Part shown: positions 1 through 12,141 of the stretch, piece by piece | Layout of the letters: the number at the start of each line of letters is the position of its first letter | How positions within the stretch are numbered: the first letter of the stretch is position 1 | Assembly: GCA_028023455.1 (NCBI GenBank) | Contig: JAQFVV010006221.1 | Coordinates: forward strand, 8,349,011 to 8,413,010 | Direction: 5' to 3' | DNA: 64,000 nucleotides | From: Epiperipatus broadwayi | Taxonomy: Eukaryota; Onychophora; Udeonychophora; Euonychophora; Peripatidae | Program-made: the position numbers and the translations under genes | The notes under the pieces: generated by a model | Told to the model about the DNA's origin: nothing | Database searches by the model: none | Seen by the model: only the letters and a program-made list of their open reading frames with translations

Positions 1-230
1 TACCTTGCTAAGATCTCATGACAATCAACATTGTTTCTACGCGCTGAATTTTATGTTTACAATGTGTCTCATTTTTTGACTGAAAATTAGAAAGTCAGTG
101 CGTAGCACTGGAATGGGTGGGTGGGGGCCTCCGACGATTTTGCCTGTCCAGAGGACAGGCCAATACATGCTCAATTATAAAATTCAGTGCATAGGAACAA
201 TGTTGACCGTCATGACGTCATAGCAAGGTA
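1..230. mobile_element. Palindromic MITE-like element, possibly cut by the window edge
   Basis: The first ~55 bases (from taccttgctaagatctcatg) are the inverted complement of bases 176-230 (ending catgacgtcatagcaaggta). The terminal arms therefore pair over about 50 bp with a few mismatches. The interior holds a second hairpin (cctgtccagaggacagg, 150-166). The element may begin upstream of base 1, so no target duplication can be checked. No coding capacity is seen. Superfamily is not assigned. Confidence 0.65.
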
Positions 231-2400
231 AATACGTGACTATGTTTCAGAGTCACTTCTCTTCAAGATGCTGCGAATGAAGATAGAAGTTATTATTGCT
301 TAAGATGATCTACCATGCTTTTATTATTTCGTTTTTTTATAATAAAATTATATATTGTTTAATATTTAAATTTATAATGGCATGGTTAATTAATTTTTTT
401 CTTTACTTTTTTTTAAGATTTTAACATTTTGTATACATATATAAATAAATCAAAGTTAGTTATACAAACTATATTTAGAAAATAATTAAAAACTATTTAA
501 AACATTTTCAGAACATCATAATAACTCAAGTAGGGAATTCTTTTCATCTCTCCCTTTTTTAAATTTAAATAAATGAAAAGTTCTGCTTTAAAATAAACAA
601 CAATATTATTAAACAAACTACATAAAAAGAAAAGGTGCGCCAAATCAACACTTGTAGTATTTTTTTTTTTAATAAAGTAATAAAAAAAGTTTATTTTGCA
701 AGACTGCTAGGAGAATATGAGTAAGATTAATCTTTCTTGTTAAAGATCATTTTAAAAAGTAAACATTTTGCAGTGTTCATAAATCATGTCTTGGTAATTA
801 AAAAGTGGCACTTGATTTAGAATACAGCAACGCTCTTGTTTACAAGTCAGTCAAATGTACTTTCTAGTTAATTAACTTGATAATCTCCAAAATTTGAATT
901 ACTTAAATTCTTTCACTAAATGAAGTTTTACTTATTTTTTAAGAATTGAATTAGCTCTCATATATATATTGGTAAAAAAAAGAAAAAAAACAGATGTTAA
1001 ATCACTTATTGGAAAGTAATGGCTTATACAACATCTAATAGAAGATAAAATTAAAAGAAGACATTATTCACCAGGCTTGACAATTGAATACTTAGATAGC
1101 CATTTACTGACCAATATTAGATGATCAGATGGATTATCTATGCTGCAACTAGTGACATAGACAACATAAAGCAAGCTAAGTCAATGCATATGTCTTCCTC
1201 AATGTTAGGGTGCTTTTATTTTTTATACATATTTTAAAAAGTATCTTATTTCAAATTTTGCATTGAAGCCTAAAAATTCTAGTCTATGGGTGACATCTAT
1301 ATGAAAGAAAAAACCTTAGGATGATGATGGCTTCAAAAAAATTCCAAGTTTTATTTAGCCTGCATTTGAGTCCAGTTGTAAGCAATGGAAGGTAGATGGC
1401 CATATCTGCTTAATGATGCCCTTCTTAAATATTTTTTGCATGAGTATAAAATATAGTTATTTGTAAGATTTATTCAATATGTATTTAATGGTAAACTACC
1501 TTGATTAATTAACACTTTCAGCACATAGCTAATAAAAAATTTTACAAACAAAAACAGATATTTTAAACAATGATAAAAGATTATCATTTGTTCTTTCACA
1601 TCTTCATCACTTCTTTTCAAAATGATAGTTTGAAAAAAGATGGAATATTTGTGTATTTTATATATTTGGTTGTCATTTCTTTTTGCCTAGACTTAGTCAC
1701 TATTAGAATATATATATCTAATATATTCATTTAATATGAATATAGCAAACAATGATTTCTCTCTACTCATAATATTTTCAATATAACACCCAGTAATAAT
1801 TTGTTTTTTCCCATGCAATTTGGAATATTTTGTCACTGATATTATTATTGATTATTGGTGAGATTATCTTGCACAATTTAAAGATTATAGTAAAAACTGT
1901 AAAAAAAAAAAAAAAAGAGAACAAATAGACAAGGCAAATAGATAAAAGATATTAAAAAAATCTTATGTTTATATTAATACATATTAAAAATGAAACTTTT
2001 AATAAATAGAAATATAAGTTTCTTTTTTTATATTAAATGCTTTTATTTATTGTGCACTAAAAAGCAAAAAAAAATAAATGTTTTTTTATTCACAATTTGG
2101 GTTTTTATATTTAACTTGAAATAAAAGCGTGGGAGTGTAAAAATTAATTAAGTCAATCAAACCCAAATTGGGCTTGAAGAAACAATTCTTTTTTATTTTT
2201 ACTACACAGTAAATAAAAGCATTTAATGTTAGATATTGACTTAATTTCTGGAATCCTACAGTTTTATTGCAAGTAAAATCTAAAAATCCGAATCGTGGTT
2301 GAAGTAACAAAATCATATATATATTTCTTTTTAATGCATAGTAAATAGAAGCATTTAATATAAAAAATATTATCACTAGTTTATTTTTAACTTAAATGTA
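231..2400. other. Gene-free AT-rich stretch
   Basis: No ORF longer than about 96 codons and no recognisable domain. It contains A/T homopolymers and a weak local duplication: a segment near 2175-2230 and one near 2295-2360 both run into aaataaaagcatttaat-like sequence. I see no gene here. Confidence 0.6.
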
Positions 2401-2414
2401 AAATGATATTGTAG

Positions 2415-2850
2415 TAGGTACTTGTAGTTTATATATATCATAAAACATTTATGCTATAAGTTAATATGTTTATTCCTTATATATATATATTACATTTAAT
2501 ATGTATACTTAATTATATATGTGTATAACAAAGCATTAAATAACTTAAAATATGAAGACATCTTTTCTGTTGAAAAGATTTAACATTTCTTTTGTTTTAT
2601 TTGAAAAAAACTTTTTTAAAAAAAAAAGGATCAACAAAACTATATTGCAAATAAATTTCACTTAATGCATATGATTTTACTTTAAATTGATTTGGCACTG
2701 ATAGTTATATATATATCATTAGATATTTCTACAATGTTAATATGTATATTCCTTATGTATATATCATATTTAGAGCATATTCATAATTATATATGTGTAT
2801 AATCAAACATTAATTTAATTTAAAATATGAAGACATCCTTTCTATTTATT
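2415..2850. repeat. Diverged direct duplication, two ~150-bp copies
   Basis: About 2415-2575 and 2697-2850 share order and wording: each has a tatatatatatcat block, then gttaatatgt, then ttccttat, then attatatatgtgtataa, then aaaatatgaagacatc. The offset is about 280 bp. It looks like an old tandem segmental duplication with later drift; no coding content. Confidence 0.6.
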
Positions 2851-3749
2851 TTTTTAAAAAAAGCCTTATCTTTCAACTTAGACATGAAGTAAATTGATTT
2901 TAAAATTATTTGCCATCTATTGAGATTTTCACAAGCTTTATTTTTAAATATTTACATTATGTCATATATATTTTATTGTAAAATTTTAATTTGGAAGAAC
3001 TATCATAGATGATCAGAAAAGCAGAAATTTGGTAAGGTAAGGTTTCAGTTCTGCCTTGATGAATGTTTTTTTGTATTTCTGGTATCATTAATTTTACATG
3101 TTTGGAGAAAAATGTTTGAATAACCAAAAACATGATTATTTGCAAATTTAAGATTGTGTTGATACTATAGTTGCGTAATAATTACCACAAATCAAGAATA
3201 TAAATTATTAATAATTTATTTTGAATGGAAACAGTTTACTTTTAAAAAGAGTTATATTTTTGGATAGCAAATTATACTGAAAGTATTTACAAGCTTAGCT
3301 AATAAATAATCAATACAATTAGTAACTGCATGTGTGAAAACATTGTAATGTAAAAAAAAATGAAAAATAGTTAAACATTTGAAGCATAGTTTGATTCATT
3401 TAAGAGAAATAAATATTTATTTGTTCACATTTTAAAAACAAATGTCATATAAGGAAGATTTAATTGATTTTTGAAAATAAAAATAATCTTCCCAGAATGA
3501 TAACTCATGAGGTTATTTATTTTGATTATGATTTCCTTTTTATAAATATTTTCAAAAATCAAAATGTTTAAAATTTGCTGCATTAATAAATAAAAATATC
3601 AAATGAAGTCAAATTTATTATATTGTGATAACTAACAATGTTTTAATCTTAATCTTGAATGTTTACACCAAGTGAAAACAAAAAAAACTGCCATCTGTGT
3701 GAGGGTTAACAAAACTATACTGTAAACTAAATTTATTTTACTCTAATTT

Positions 3750-4250
3750 AAATCAAGCTTTCAACTGAAACCAAAAAATACTGCACACATTACTTAAAAC
3801 ATATTGAAGTTCTAAGAAAAACTTTAAAATTTGATATCAAAATACTCAAATTTTTTTTCATATCTAAAAAATAAGATCACCTATCTAAAATATTAGTGTC
3901 CTATCACTTTGGTAGTGATTTAGTCAAAATGTACTAAATTTCAATAAATTAAATTGTATTTAAATGTATTAAACCTCAATTTTAAAATGTTATTACAACT
4001 TTACTCAAGCTTTTGATTGAAACAAAACATCTCTGTACTGCCTTCTCATGGGCCTTACTTGAAACATATTGAAGTTCTGAAAATGAATTTTAAATCTAAT
4101 ATTAAAATATTAAAAATTTCTCCACCTAGTGATCTAGATCTAACAAACTAAATCATCTACCTAAAATGTTATTATGCCCTGTATTAATTTTCAAAAAAAT
4201 ATATTGAATTTAAATCTATTAAACTTTGATATTAAAATTTTATTCTAACT
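3750..4250. repeat. Diverged tandem duplication, ~255-bp period
   Basis: About 3750-3995 and 4005-4250 align in order: tcaagctttcaactgaaacc versus tcaagcttttgattgaaaca, then acatattgaagttct in both, then a run with cctatctaaaatattag versus cctacctaaaatgttat. Both copies end near ttaaaatnttattnnaac. No ORF. Confidence 0.65.
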
Positions 4251-4259
4251 TAAATAATA

Positions 4260-6375
4260 AAAGGTATCATAGGAGTTTACAAACAAACAAATAAATAAAC
4301 AAATAGACATTGTAACTTAATGAAAGAATTTAATAAAAATGAATTTAGCTTTAAAATATAATCTCATTATTTAAGTTAACCATTACTATATTCAAAACTC
4401 CTAGTGGCCAATTGAATAAAAGTTCTAAACTTTTGTTGATTAGTTAAAGAATCAGCAGTAAAAATGTATTTGCCTTTTAAAATTATATTTGTTTTAGTTT
4501 AGTTTATAAAATGCAAATTAATAAGTCATAAGATTATTAAAATGAAATTTTAAAAATAAATAAATTGCTATTTATAATTGACAAAAATAATCTATAACAG
4601 CCAACATAAAATGTATGTTTATCATCCAATTATAAATTGCAGTCAGACATCATTGACTTCTTTGTCAATTTGTTTTTATGTAAAAGTAAATATTTTTTTT
4701 TACTAAAATCTGGATTATTCTTCTATCTAAAATAATTAATATTTCATAAATATTTTGTAATAAAAATAATACATGTGTCAAAAAATTAGAGAATTATGTT
4801 TTTATTTCCAAAATCAAAACATTGACAGGTGCTCTCTTGTGGAGAAAACAAGAAACAACCAATCAGTGTCTTGGAAGATCTTACATCACTGTTATACTGT
4901 AAATTTAAATATTATCAATTTATTAGTTATAAACAAATTCTGAAAGTGCAGCTTTATTCAGTATGGTTTTCTCAATAAAATAAAGATAAAATCAGCAAAA
5001 AATATTAAAAATAGCAGTTTGAAAGTGAGTTAAAGCTACATATTAAAATAAACATTCCATGCTGTTATACTGTTAATGGTGTAACTAAATCTAATTTATC
5101 AATATTTATTAAGAGGGTGGAATATGTTAATTCTTGGTTAGTACCTATTGAATAGAGACCAGTTTTTAATTAGATAAGTGAACATATGTATTGTACCCAA
5201 ATATACTGCACATCAAAAATTGAAAAGGTATTTCAAATTCCTCTTTATGCTTAACATAATCAAACATTTTAATTATGCATTTTATACCTCAAATATCTAT
5301 AATTTTTAATGATTTTTAAATTTAAGAAAATATATATTCATTATTCTTTATAACTATCTATAAAATTCTGTTAACATTTTCTGTTTATAAACTAAAATAG
5401 TAATTGTATTTTTTAATTTTAAACAATTATGGTAAGATCACATTCTCTTGAGTCATTTTTAAATATTAAAAGTATTGCTATATCAGTATTTGAAATGCAT
5501 AAAAATAAAAAAAGGAAGAAATATATAACATTTAAATGAATGTTAAATTAGTTTTTTTTTATTTAGAATATAAATTTGATTATCTTACTATTTTATTTTT
5601 TTTTTAAAGAAAACTAAAAAGCAATTATATTAGTATTTTAATTTTAAAAAAAGTGGAGAAAAACTTATACAAAGAGAAAAAAAAGAAGCTAAGAATATTT
5701 TAATTGAAATTACTGCAAAATTATTACTTTTTTTTAGGAATGTGATTTTAATTTTAATATCAATGAGTTTTTTCTCCCCCCCCTCTCTCTCTATATATAT
5801 ATTCATATTTTACAGATATGCTAAGTTCTCTCTATTGAAGACATTGTTGTAATCAGCCAATTGGATTATTGTGTTCAAGAAATAATACTTGAACACGGTT
5901 ACTGGTAGATTGTCATTTCTTATCACCTTTAACATAAATTATTACTTGCAGCTTGAATTTAAAACTACCCAACATCTACATCATTAAGATTCCGAGATAT
6001 AAATAATCACAAATATAATCTAAAATAAATTTATGAAATAGAAATACTTTGATCATAAAAAAAAATTCACTAACTTTATTTTATACAGATACTATGTAAA
6101 TAAAGTTCTATTTTTCAATACAACTGCCATTACAGTGAGATATTTGTTATAACTGAATAGTTTTATCCACATACTATGCATATAACCTAGATATGAATTA
6201 TGATCAAGTAAAACTTGAAATACTTTTGGATACTCAAATCAGGTTCTAAACTTTTATTACATGAAGTCAACCCAATATTGATCAGTAAATATCTAAATAT
6301 TATATAATGAGTAAAACCAAAAAAGAATTCCATTAAAATTCTCACTAACTAGCAATTAATAAACCTGATAAATGC
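4260..6375. other. Gene-free AT-rich stretch
   Basis: No ORF above the reporting size and no repeat family that I recognise. A short C8/CT/TA microsatellite lies at about 5774-5803. Nothing else is supportable. Confidence 0.55.
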
Positions 6376-6434
6376 TTCTTTCTTTATTTATTTATTTCTC
6401 TCTTTCTCTTTCTTTCTCCCTCTCTCTTTCTTTC

Positions 6435-6465
<31 letters not shown>

Positions 6466-6536
6466 CTTTCTTTCTTTCTCTCTCTTTTTTCTGTCTTTCT
6501 CTCTTTCTTTCCTCCCTCCCTCCTTTCTTTCGCTAT
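6376..6536. repeat. Polypyrimidine (TTTC)n/(CT)n microsatellite
   Basis: About 160 bases almost entirely of C and T on the plus strand, built from tttc, ttct and ctcc words. It is strand-asymmetric and impure. Such tracts can adopt triplex DNA, but that is general knowledge and not shown here. Confidence 0.9.
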
Positions 6537-7685
6537 TGTATTTAACTTTTTACTTGTGATAGTATGAGATCAACTTTATATATGTCTTCAGTATAGAACT
6601 TCTTATTCTGTCCTAAGATATTCTTTTACCACTCTCTTCATTTTATCATCATTTGTATGTAAATAGTATCCAAAAATTAAGTCACATTTATAAAAAAATT
6701 AACATAAACTCAATGAATTCTGGCAAGTTTATGACAATTCTCTATAGTAATGATGAAATAATATAAAGATAAAAAAAGTAGTTGAATAGATTCATTATTA
6801 AATTCTATGCAAATGACTGTAGAAAACTGTATAGAGGATTAAATCAGATTATGTAATATGAATGTAGCAAAGTTGTCAAACTTCCTTTTTTAAATTTTTT
6901 ACTACATTCAATTGTATTCTAGCTTTCAAGATCTCTCTGTATATAAAAACCATTTATCATGGTAAGCTATTTTGAAATTATGTCAGAATGGTAACTCCAA
7001 GATATTGACTATTACTTAGAAAGATCTTAATTTTATTTTGTAAAGAATTTATTATGTAACTATGAAATGGAAGTATTATGTATAATTTGTTTTATCATAA
7101 TAAATTATTTATTTAAGATAAACAATAGCAATTGAAAACTTTTGATTTATTTACTTCAAATTATACCAAATCTTTTAATCTGCCTAATATTTTTGTACAA
7201 TTAAACTAATGAATATTAAGAAAGAGATGACAATATTGAATATCAAATCAGTGAAACTAATGAAAAAAACCATAAATATAAAATATCAGAAACAAAAGAA
7301 AGCATTATATAATGAATAACCATGGGGAAAAGCTGAAAAAGAAATCCAACTAATACAAAAATACAAAACAAAACTTAATCCTTCTTGAACTTGTGAAATA
7401 AAATTATATAGGTTTGTAAAATTCACTGTTGTGAATCATTTATTTTTGAATTCCACCCATAAAATAGTTTAAAGGAATGAATCAAAGACTCAGAAGTAAA
7501 AATAAGTTGACTCTATGTAAAATAAATTTAATAAAATACTTCAAAAGTACCCCCTTTTAAATTATTGATTAAATGTGGTGATTTTTGGTGCTACTAAAAA
7601 GAAGTAGAGTTTTGAAAGCTAGGAAATCAAAATTTTAATTAAATTTATTTCATGAAATTGCATATTTTTACGATTACTCTTGTGT

Positions 7686-8164
7686 AAACATCTTACTTTT
7701 TTCACAACTCAAAGAATTATATGCTTCTTTATAGTCTCAATGAATTAAAAAAATAAAATCTTTCATATGTAAATGAGATATTTATTTTATATAGCGCGAT
7801 GATTTTGAATTGTAATAAACTAATAATCAGCTTTTCAAGCTAATGCACATGCGCTGTGCATTAGTTTGAAAAGCTGATTATTAATTTATTAAAATCTTTC
7901 ATAGTAAAATGCTATTTAATATTTATGTAAAGGATAATGTAATGACACATGTCACTATCTGTCTTGAAAAACTGAACATAGATCGTTTTTGCAACTGTTC
8001 TTGTTCAAACAACTTTCCTTTTTCGCAACTCAAAGAATTATATGCTTCTTTTCAACCTCAATGAATTAAAACAATGAAACCTTTCATGGTAAAATGCTAT
8101 CTAATGTAAATTGATATAGTGACATATGTCTCACTATCTGTCATTAAAAACTGAACATAGATTG
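7686..8164. repeat. Direct duplication with one filled and one empty insertion site
   Basis: Copy 1 (7686-7984) and copy 2 (8007-8164) share aactcaaagaattatatgct, then a caatgaattaaa block, then cacatgtcactatctgtc-like and actgaacatagat sequence. Copy 1 carries an extra ~136 bases starting at 7767 that copy 2 lacks. Copy 2 is therefore a natural empty-site reference for the small family C insertion. Confidence 0.8.
7767..7890 (+). mobile_element. Family C foldback element, small copy, 12-bp TSD
   Basis: The insertion is flanked by aaaatctttcat at 7755-7766 and again at 7891-7902, and is absent from the paralogous site at 8007-8164. It begins with an unpaired tail containing tatatagcgcgatg, then a hairpin (left arm taataatcagcttttcaagc from about 7821, right arm about 7862-7883) around a turn containing catgcgctgtgcat. 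The tail words and the catgcgct word tie it to the copies at 21.1 kb and 46.0 kb. No ORF. Mechanism is inferred to be PLE-like because of the long variable TSD and one-sided tail. Confidence 0.7.
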
Positions 8165-8169
8165 CTTGC

Positions 8170-9015
8170 AGAATCACCTAGTTATATGTGCATCCACTTC
8201 TATTCAATACTTTTTCATTTACTTTATTTAGTAATTATTAATGAAAAACTTAATTATTGAAAATCTCTTTACATTTCAATATTTTTTAGAATAATCAGAT
8301 TTAATTCTATAAATTATTTTAATGATTAATATTATCAGAAATAACTGACTTATTCAATTGCTATATTATATGTTTATTATATTATATGCTCGAAAAAAAA
8401 AAGCATATAAAGTAGAGGTATACGTTTACATTGTAGCTCTTCCGGGAATGATGCAGTCGTATATCTTGTAATATCTTTATATAGTTGGATATATTGCAAA
8501 GATTATCAAAATAAATGAAATAAAAGATTTTAATCCGGATGTTTTGTCTACAGAATAATTGTTTGTTCAAGTTTTATTTTAAATACTTTATTTTCACCAT
8601 TAGTATCAATAATATAGAATTTTAAAATCAACTGATAAACATATTTCACAACATGAGGCAGTAATAAAAAGTAATAATCGTTAAAAAAAAAAAGACAACT
8701 TTAATTAGTACAAAATCAATTTAAGCAAATGAGAGATTCTTTTATTATAGCTTTTTTTTTAAAAAGAAAAAGAAAGGTGAAGCAAGACTAAACACAGCTG
8801 TTAAAAGATTATTTTTCAAAATTTCAATAATAATTATTTTAAATATTAGATATCTCACTGAGATAGTGCTCCATTCTTTTATTTATTCTCAGTGTTGGCC
8901 AATGACAATTTAATGTGATACATTAATAAATATTTTAATTAACAAATAGATCAATGTTTGGTTATGGAAATGTTAATTAAAAATTAATTGCTAGTAAAAA
9001 TAATAATTTATTTTT
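8170..9015. other. Gene-free AT-rich stretch
   Basis: Only a 62-codon frame on the minus strand with no recognisable similarity. No repeat family seen. Confidence 0.5.
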
Positions 9016-9030
9016 CTTAACTCCATATAA

Positions 9031-9477
9031 ATTAATACACTTTGCAGGCTTAAACCTGCATATATATATAATGTATGGGGGATTCGAGCTCAGACTTTCA
9101 CACGATCTTCAACTCTCCTTGCCATCTCATATTGCTGACCCACTTGATCACGCGTGTTGAAAAGATAAATAACCACCAATATATGTACTTCGTGCTGAAC
9201 CAGGCTTTGAACATTCCATCATCAGATTTTCAATGAATTGGATGGCTGAAGATTTGCTAGTTGGAGTAGTTTGAAGCCTGTCCATTAAAGTATGAAGATT
9301 GGCTGTCTTAATATAAAGCTGAGCACTGATTGTATATATGTGTGGAGATGGTAATCTGGGCCAACTGATGAGTGCTGATTTAGCACGAAATACGGATATT
9401 GGTGATTATTTATCCTTTCAACGTGTGTGATCAGGTGAGCTAGAAATATGAGATGGCAAGGATAGTTGAGAGTCGTG
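9031..9477 (+). mobile_element. Family E retrozyme-like element, inverted dimer, 14-bp TSD
   Basis: Flanked by the exact direct repeat ttaactccatataa at 9017-9030 and 9478-9491. The left part (about 9080-9210) is the inverted complement of the right part (about 9382-9475), so the copy folds back. A one-sided tail of about 50-60 bp lies next to the left TSD. The plus-strand half contains a complete type I hammerhead (9352-9408); the left half has only the 3' half of the motif (caatatatgtacttcgtgct read in reverse). Sister copies lie at 34.8 kb and 43.7 kb. No protein is encoded. Known analogue: animal retrozymes, small hammerhead-bearing non-autonomous relatives of Penelope-like elements. Confidence 0.8.
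9352..9408 (+). ncRNA. Type I hammerhead ribozyme (family E, core intact)
   Basis: Core box CTGATGA is at 9365-9371. Stem II is GTGCT (9372-9376) with AGCAC (9382-9386), five perfect pairs around loop GATTT. GAAA is at 9387-9390. Helix III is minimal: A-U and U-A pairs around ACGG, giving the cleavage triplet ATA (9396-9398). Stem I pairs CCAA (9361-9364) with TTGG (9399-9402) and, beyond an internal loop, TAATC (9352-9356) with GATTA (9404-9408). Every invariant core nucleotide of the hammerhead consensus is present. Self-cleavage between 9398 and 9399 is predicted, not measured. Confidence 0.85.
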
Positions 9478-10103
9478 TTAACTCCATATAATAATTTATA
9501 TTTTTCTATTGAATTTTTTAAAAATGTAGACAATCATATAAATCACAGTATTTATATGGTAGTAATTCTCCGATTACTTCACGATCTAATTAAGTACAAT
9601 TTTAATTTTACCTCCCCATTATTTCTTATTTGAAAACTATTTCTATCCAGTTGCTTAGTTAATTACGGACATTTTATCAATTTGAGATTTATATATTTCG
9701 TATTGTAATTTTATTTTGAATTTATATATATGCTAATATTATAAAAATTTGACGTATTGATTTATAAATTCTAATACAAAAAAAAAAAAAAAATAATGTA
9801 TATATTTTATAAATAATCATTATATAAGAATATTTAAAGAAAAAAGGGGGGAAAAAATTCCCAACCACAGAATTCAAAGATTTTACTATATATAACTCAT
9901 TATCTGGTGATTTTTTTTCTTTAACATAATTATTATATTTCCAGTGTATAATTACTATATTTTCTAAGATTGGATCTCTGAACTAAATAAACTAAAAGTT
10001 TTATCGTGATAAAGAATTTTATAAAATAAAATATTCCTTGAATATTTTAGTTCGAAGAATTTCACACACCCACATACATATATCATCATCATCATCATAA
10101 TTA

Positions 10104-10226
10104 TCAACCATTATCAATCCACTGCAGGATGAAGGACTCTCCAAGTTTAATCCATCTTCTCCGATCTTTAGCTTCTCTTTTCCACATCACCCCTGCACAC
10201 TTTCTTATTTCATCCATCCATCTCAC
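10104..10226 (-). pseudogene. LINE ORF C-terminus, frameshifted from the RT domain
   Basis: After the RT frame ends at 10223 the expected tail continues in another register: RWMDEIRKCAGVMWKREAKD, then RRRWIKLGESFILQWIDNG and a natural stop at 10104-10106. A one-base indel near 10226 explains the break. The natural stop lies only about 10 bases before the simple-repeat 3' tail, so this LINE has an extremely short 3' UTR. A copy of the same end occurs on the plus strand at 37385-37612. Confidence 0.8.
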
Positions 10227-11572
10227 ATGTGGTCTCTTTCTAGGTCTCTTTTACAATCTCTTGGAATCCAGTTTAAAATTTCAATTGTCCATCTATTATC
10301 ATCTCTTCTAGCAATATGTCCAGCCCAACTCCACTTCAATCTTTTAATTTTTTCAATGAGGTCAGTAACACCTGTTTGTTCTCTTACCCATACATTGTGT
10401 TTTCGATCTCTTCTTGTTACTCCCAACATACATCTCTCCATACTTCTTTGAGTGGTCTGTATTGCTCTTCTATTAAATGTCCAAATCTCAGATCCATAAG
10501 TAAGAACTGGTAAAACACATTTGTTAAAAACCTTCCTTTTCAAACACATAGGCATATTTCCTTTTAGTATCAAGTTATTTCTACCAAAAGCACTCCAACC
10601 AAGTTTAATTCTATGATTAATTTCTTCCATTATGTTTTCATCTGTATTAATAATCTGACCAAGATATTTGTAACTGTTAACTTCTTCTAATTCATCATAA
10701 TCAATCTTTATTTTCATGTTTTGAGCAAATCGATTAAACATTACTTTAGTCTTTTTAACATTTATCTTTAGTTCTACTTTCCTACTTTCATCTGATAATT
10801 CCTGCAACATATCCTGCAGCTCTGAAGCATTATTTGCAAAAACAACTACATCATCTGCAAAATCTAAATGACTTAAATAATCCCCATTTACTTTCACTCC
10901 TTTAGTTTCCCATTTTAATCAACAAAATACTTCTTGCAGCACTGCTGCAAAAAGTTTTGGAGATAGGGAGTCACGTTGTCTTACACCTTTCTCAATGTTG
11001 ACTTTCCCACTATCATTATGTAATCTAATTGTTGCTATTGCATTTTTATAAATATTCTTCAAAATATGACAATATCCTAGATCTATACCTTGATGATCCA
11101 ATGCTTTAATCACTGAGGAAATGTTTATAGAATCAAATGCCTTTTCATAATCTACAAATCCAAAACATAATGACAACTCATATTCATTTGTCTTTTCTAT
11201 AACTTCTCTCAACATCTGGATATGATCTACTGTACTAAAACCACTTTTAAATCCAGCTTGTTCTCTTAGTTGGTGGAACTCCAATGTTCTCTGTAGACGA
11301 GTTGTAATTATCTTGGTAAAAATTTTATATAAAACTGATAAAAGGCTGATAGGTCTGTAATTTCTAATATCTTCTTTATCATCTTTTTTAAATATTAATA
11401 TTATTACTGCATTCTTCCAATCATCCAGTACATCTTTATCATTTAGACATTTGGTATATAACTTTGCTAAAAAAAATTCTATTTCTTCACCTGTTTCTAT
11501 TAATATATCAATTATAATTCCATCATTACCTGGAGCCTTTCCTTTCTTCATATATTTAATTGCGTGTCTCAC
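10223..11572 (-). pseudogene. LINE reverse transcriptase domain with in-frame stop
   Basis: RNA-dependent DNA polymerase of the LINE. The first part (11572-10919) has the RT fingers motif GKAPGNDGI, then NYRPISLLSVLYKIFTKII, the palm motif FVDYEKAFDSI with the first catalytic aspartate, and EKGVRQRDSLSP. A single TGA (10919-10921) interrupts it. The same frame then reads on through KVNGDYLSHLDFADDVVVF, which carries the FADD catalytic pair, then ELKINVKKTKVM and KYLGQI of the thumb region. Apart from that one nonsense codon, the 1.35 kb is continuous in one frame, so loss of activity here looks fairly recent compared with LINE copy 2. Confidence 0.9.
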
Positions 11573-11693
11573 TTCTTCATTTAAAATTCAAGGCAATTTG
11601 GAAGATGTAATAGATATAGGAGGTACTTGTTCTTTATTACTATATAATTCTTGATAAAAATCTTCTACCAATTTCATGATGTCATCTCTCTTT

Positions 11694-12029
11694 TTAGTAA
11701 CAATTCCATCTTTTTTTCTTATTGCAGATATAAATTTCAAAATGTTTTACATTCTTAAGACTTTTATTTTCTTCTACAGCTTTCCTTGCTAGTTCGCAGT
11801 TATACTTTCTTATAACATTTTCAACTGTTTTCCGCACCATTTTACAAAATTCGAGATATTCAATTCTTTTTAATGCATCATTTTTGTATATCTTCATATT
11901 CCTTCTTTTCTTCATAAATTCTCTAGTCTCAGTAGAAATTTTATTGGTCAATTGCTGCTTTTTTTTACCAGCTATCTTTATTGCAGTTTTTATAAGTGTA
12001 TCAGTTATTTTCACATTAATTTCATTCAA
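11694..12029 (-). pseudogene. LINE linker between endonuclease and reverse transcriptase
   Basis: A lysine-rich open segment of about 111 codons (for example KTAIKIAGKKKQQLTNKI) placed between the endonuclease and RT pieces, as in LINE ORF2. It is basic and predicted helical by composition and has no catalytic motif. It lies in a different frame from the RT domain downstream, so another indel separates them (about 11575-11690). Assigned by position in the element rather than by a named domain. Confidence 0.65.
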
Positions 12030-12141
12030 ATCTATATCATGTTCAAAATCTACTAATACTTGAAACCAATTTGTAAGTTTTAATTTAAATACATTAGAAT
12101 GTTTCTGAAGATTAGGAATATCAACTGTAAATATTGTTTTC

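Noticed and set aside
2086-2376. 96-codon minus-strand frame
   Set aside because: Covers a locally duplicated AT-rich segment; the peptide repeats because the DNA repeats. No gene evidence.
10129-10513. Plus-strand frames overlapping the LINE
   Set aside because: Antisense shadows of the minus-strand RT domain, which has the real motifs.
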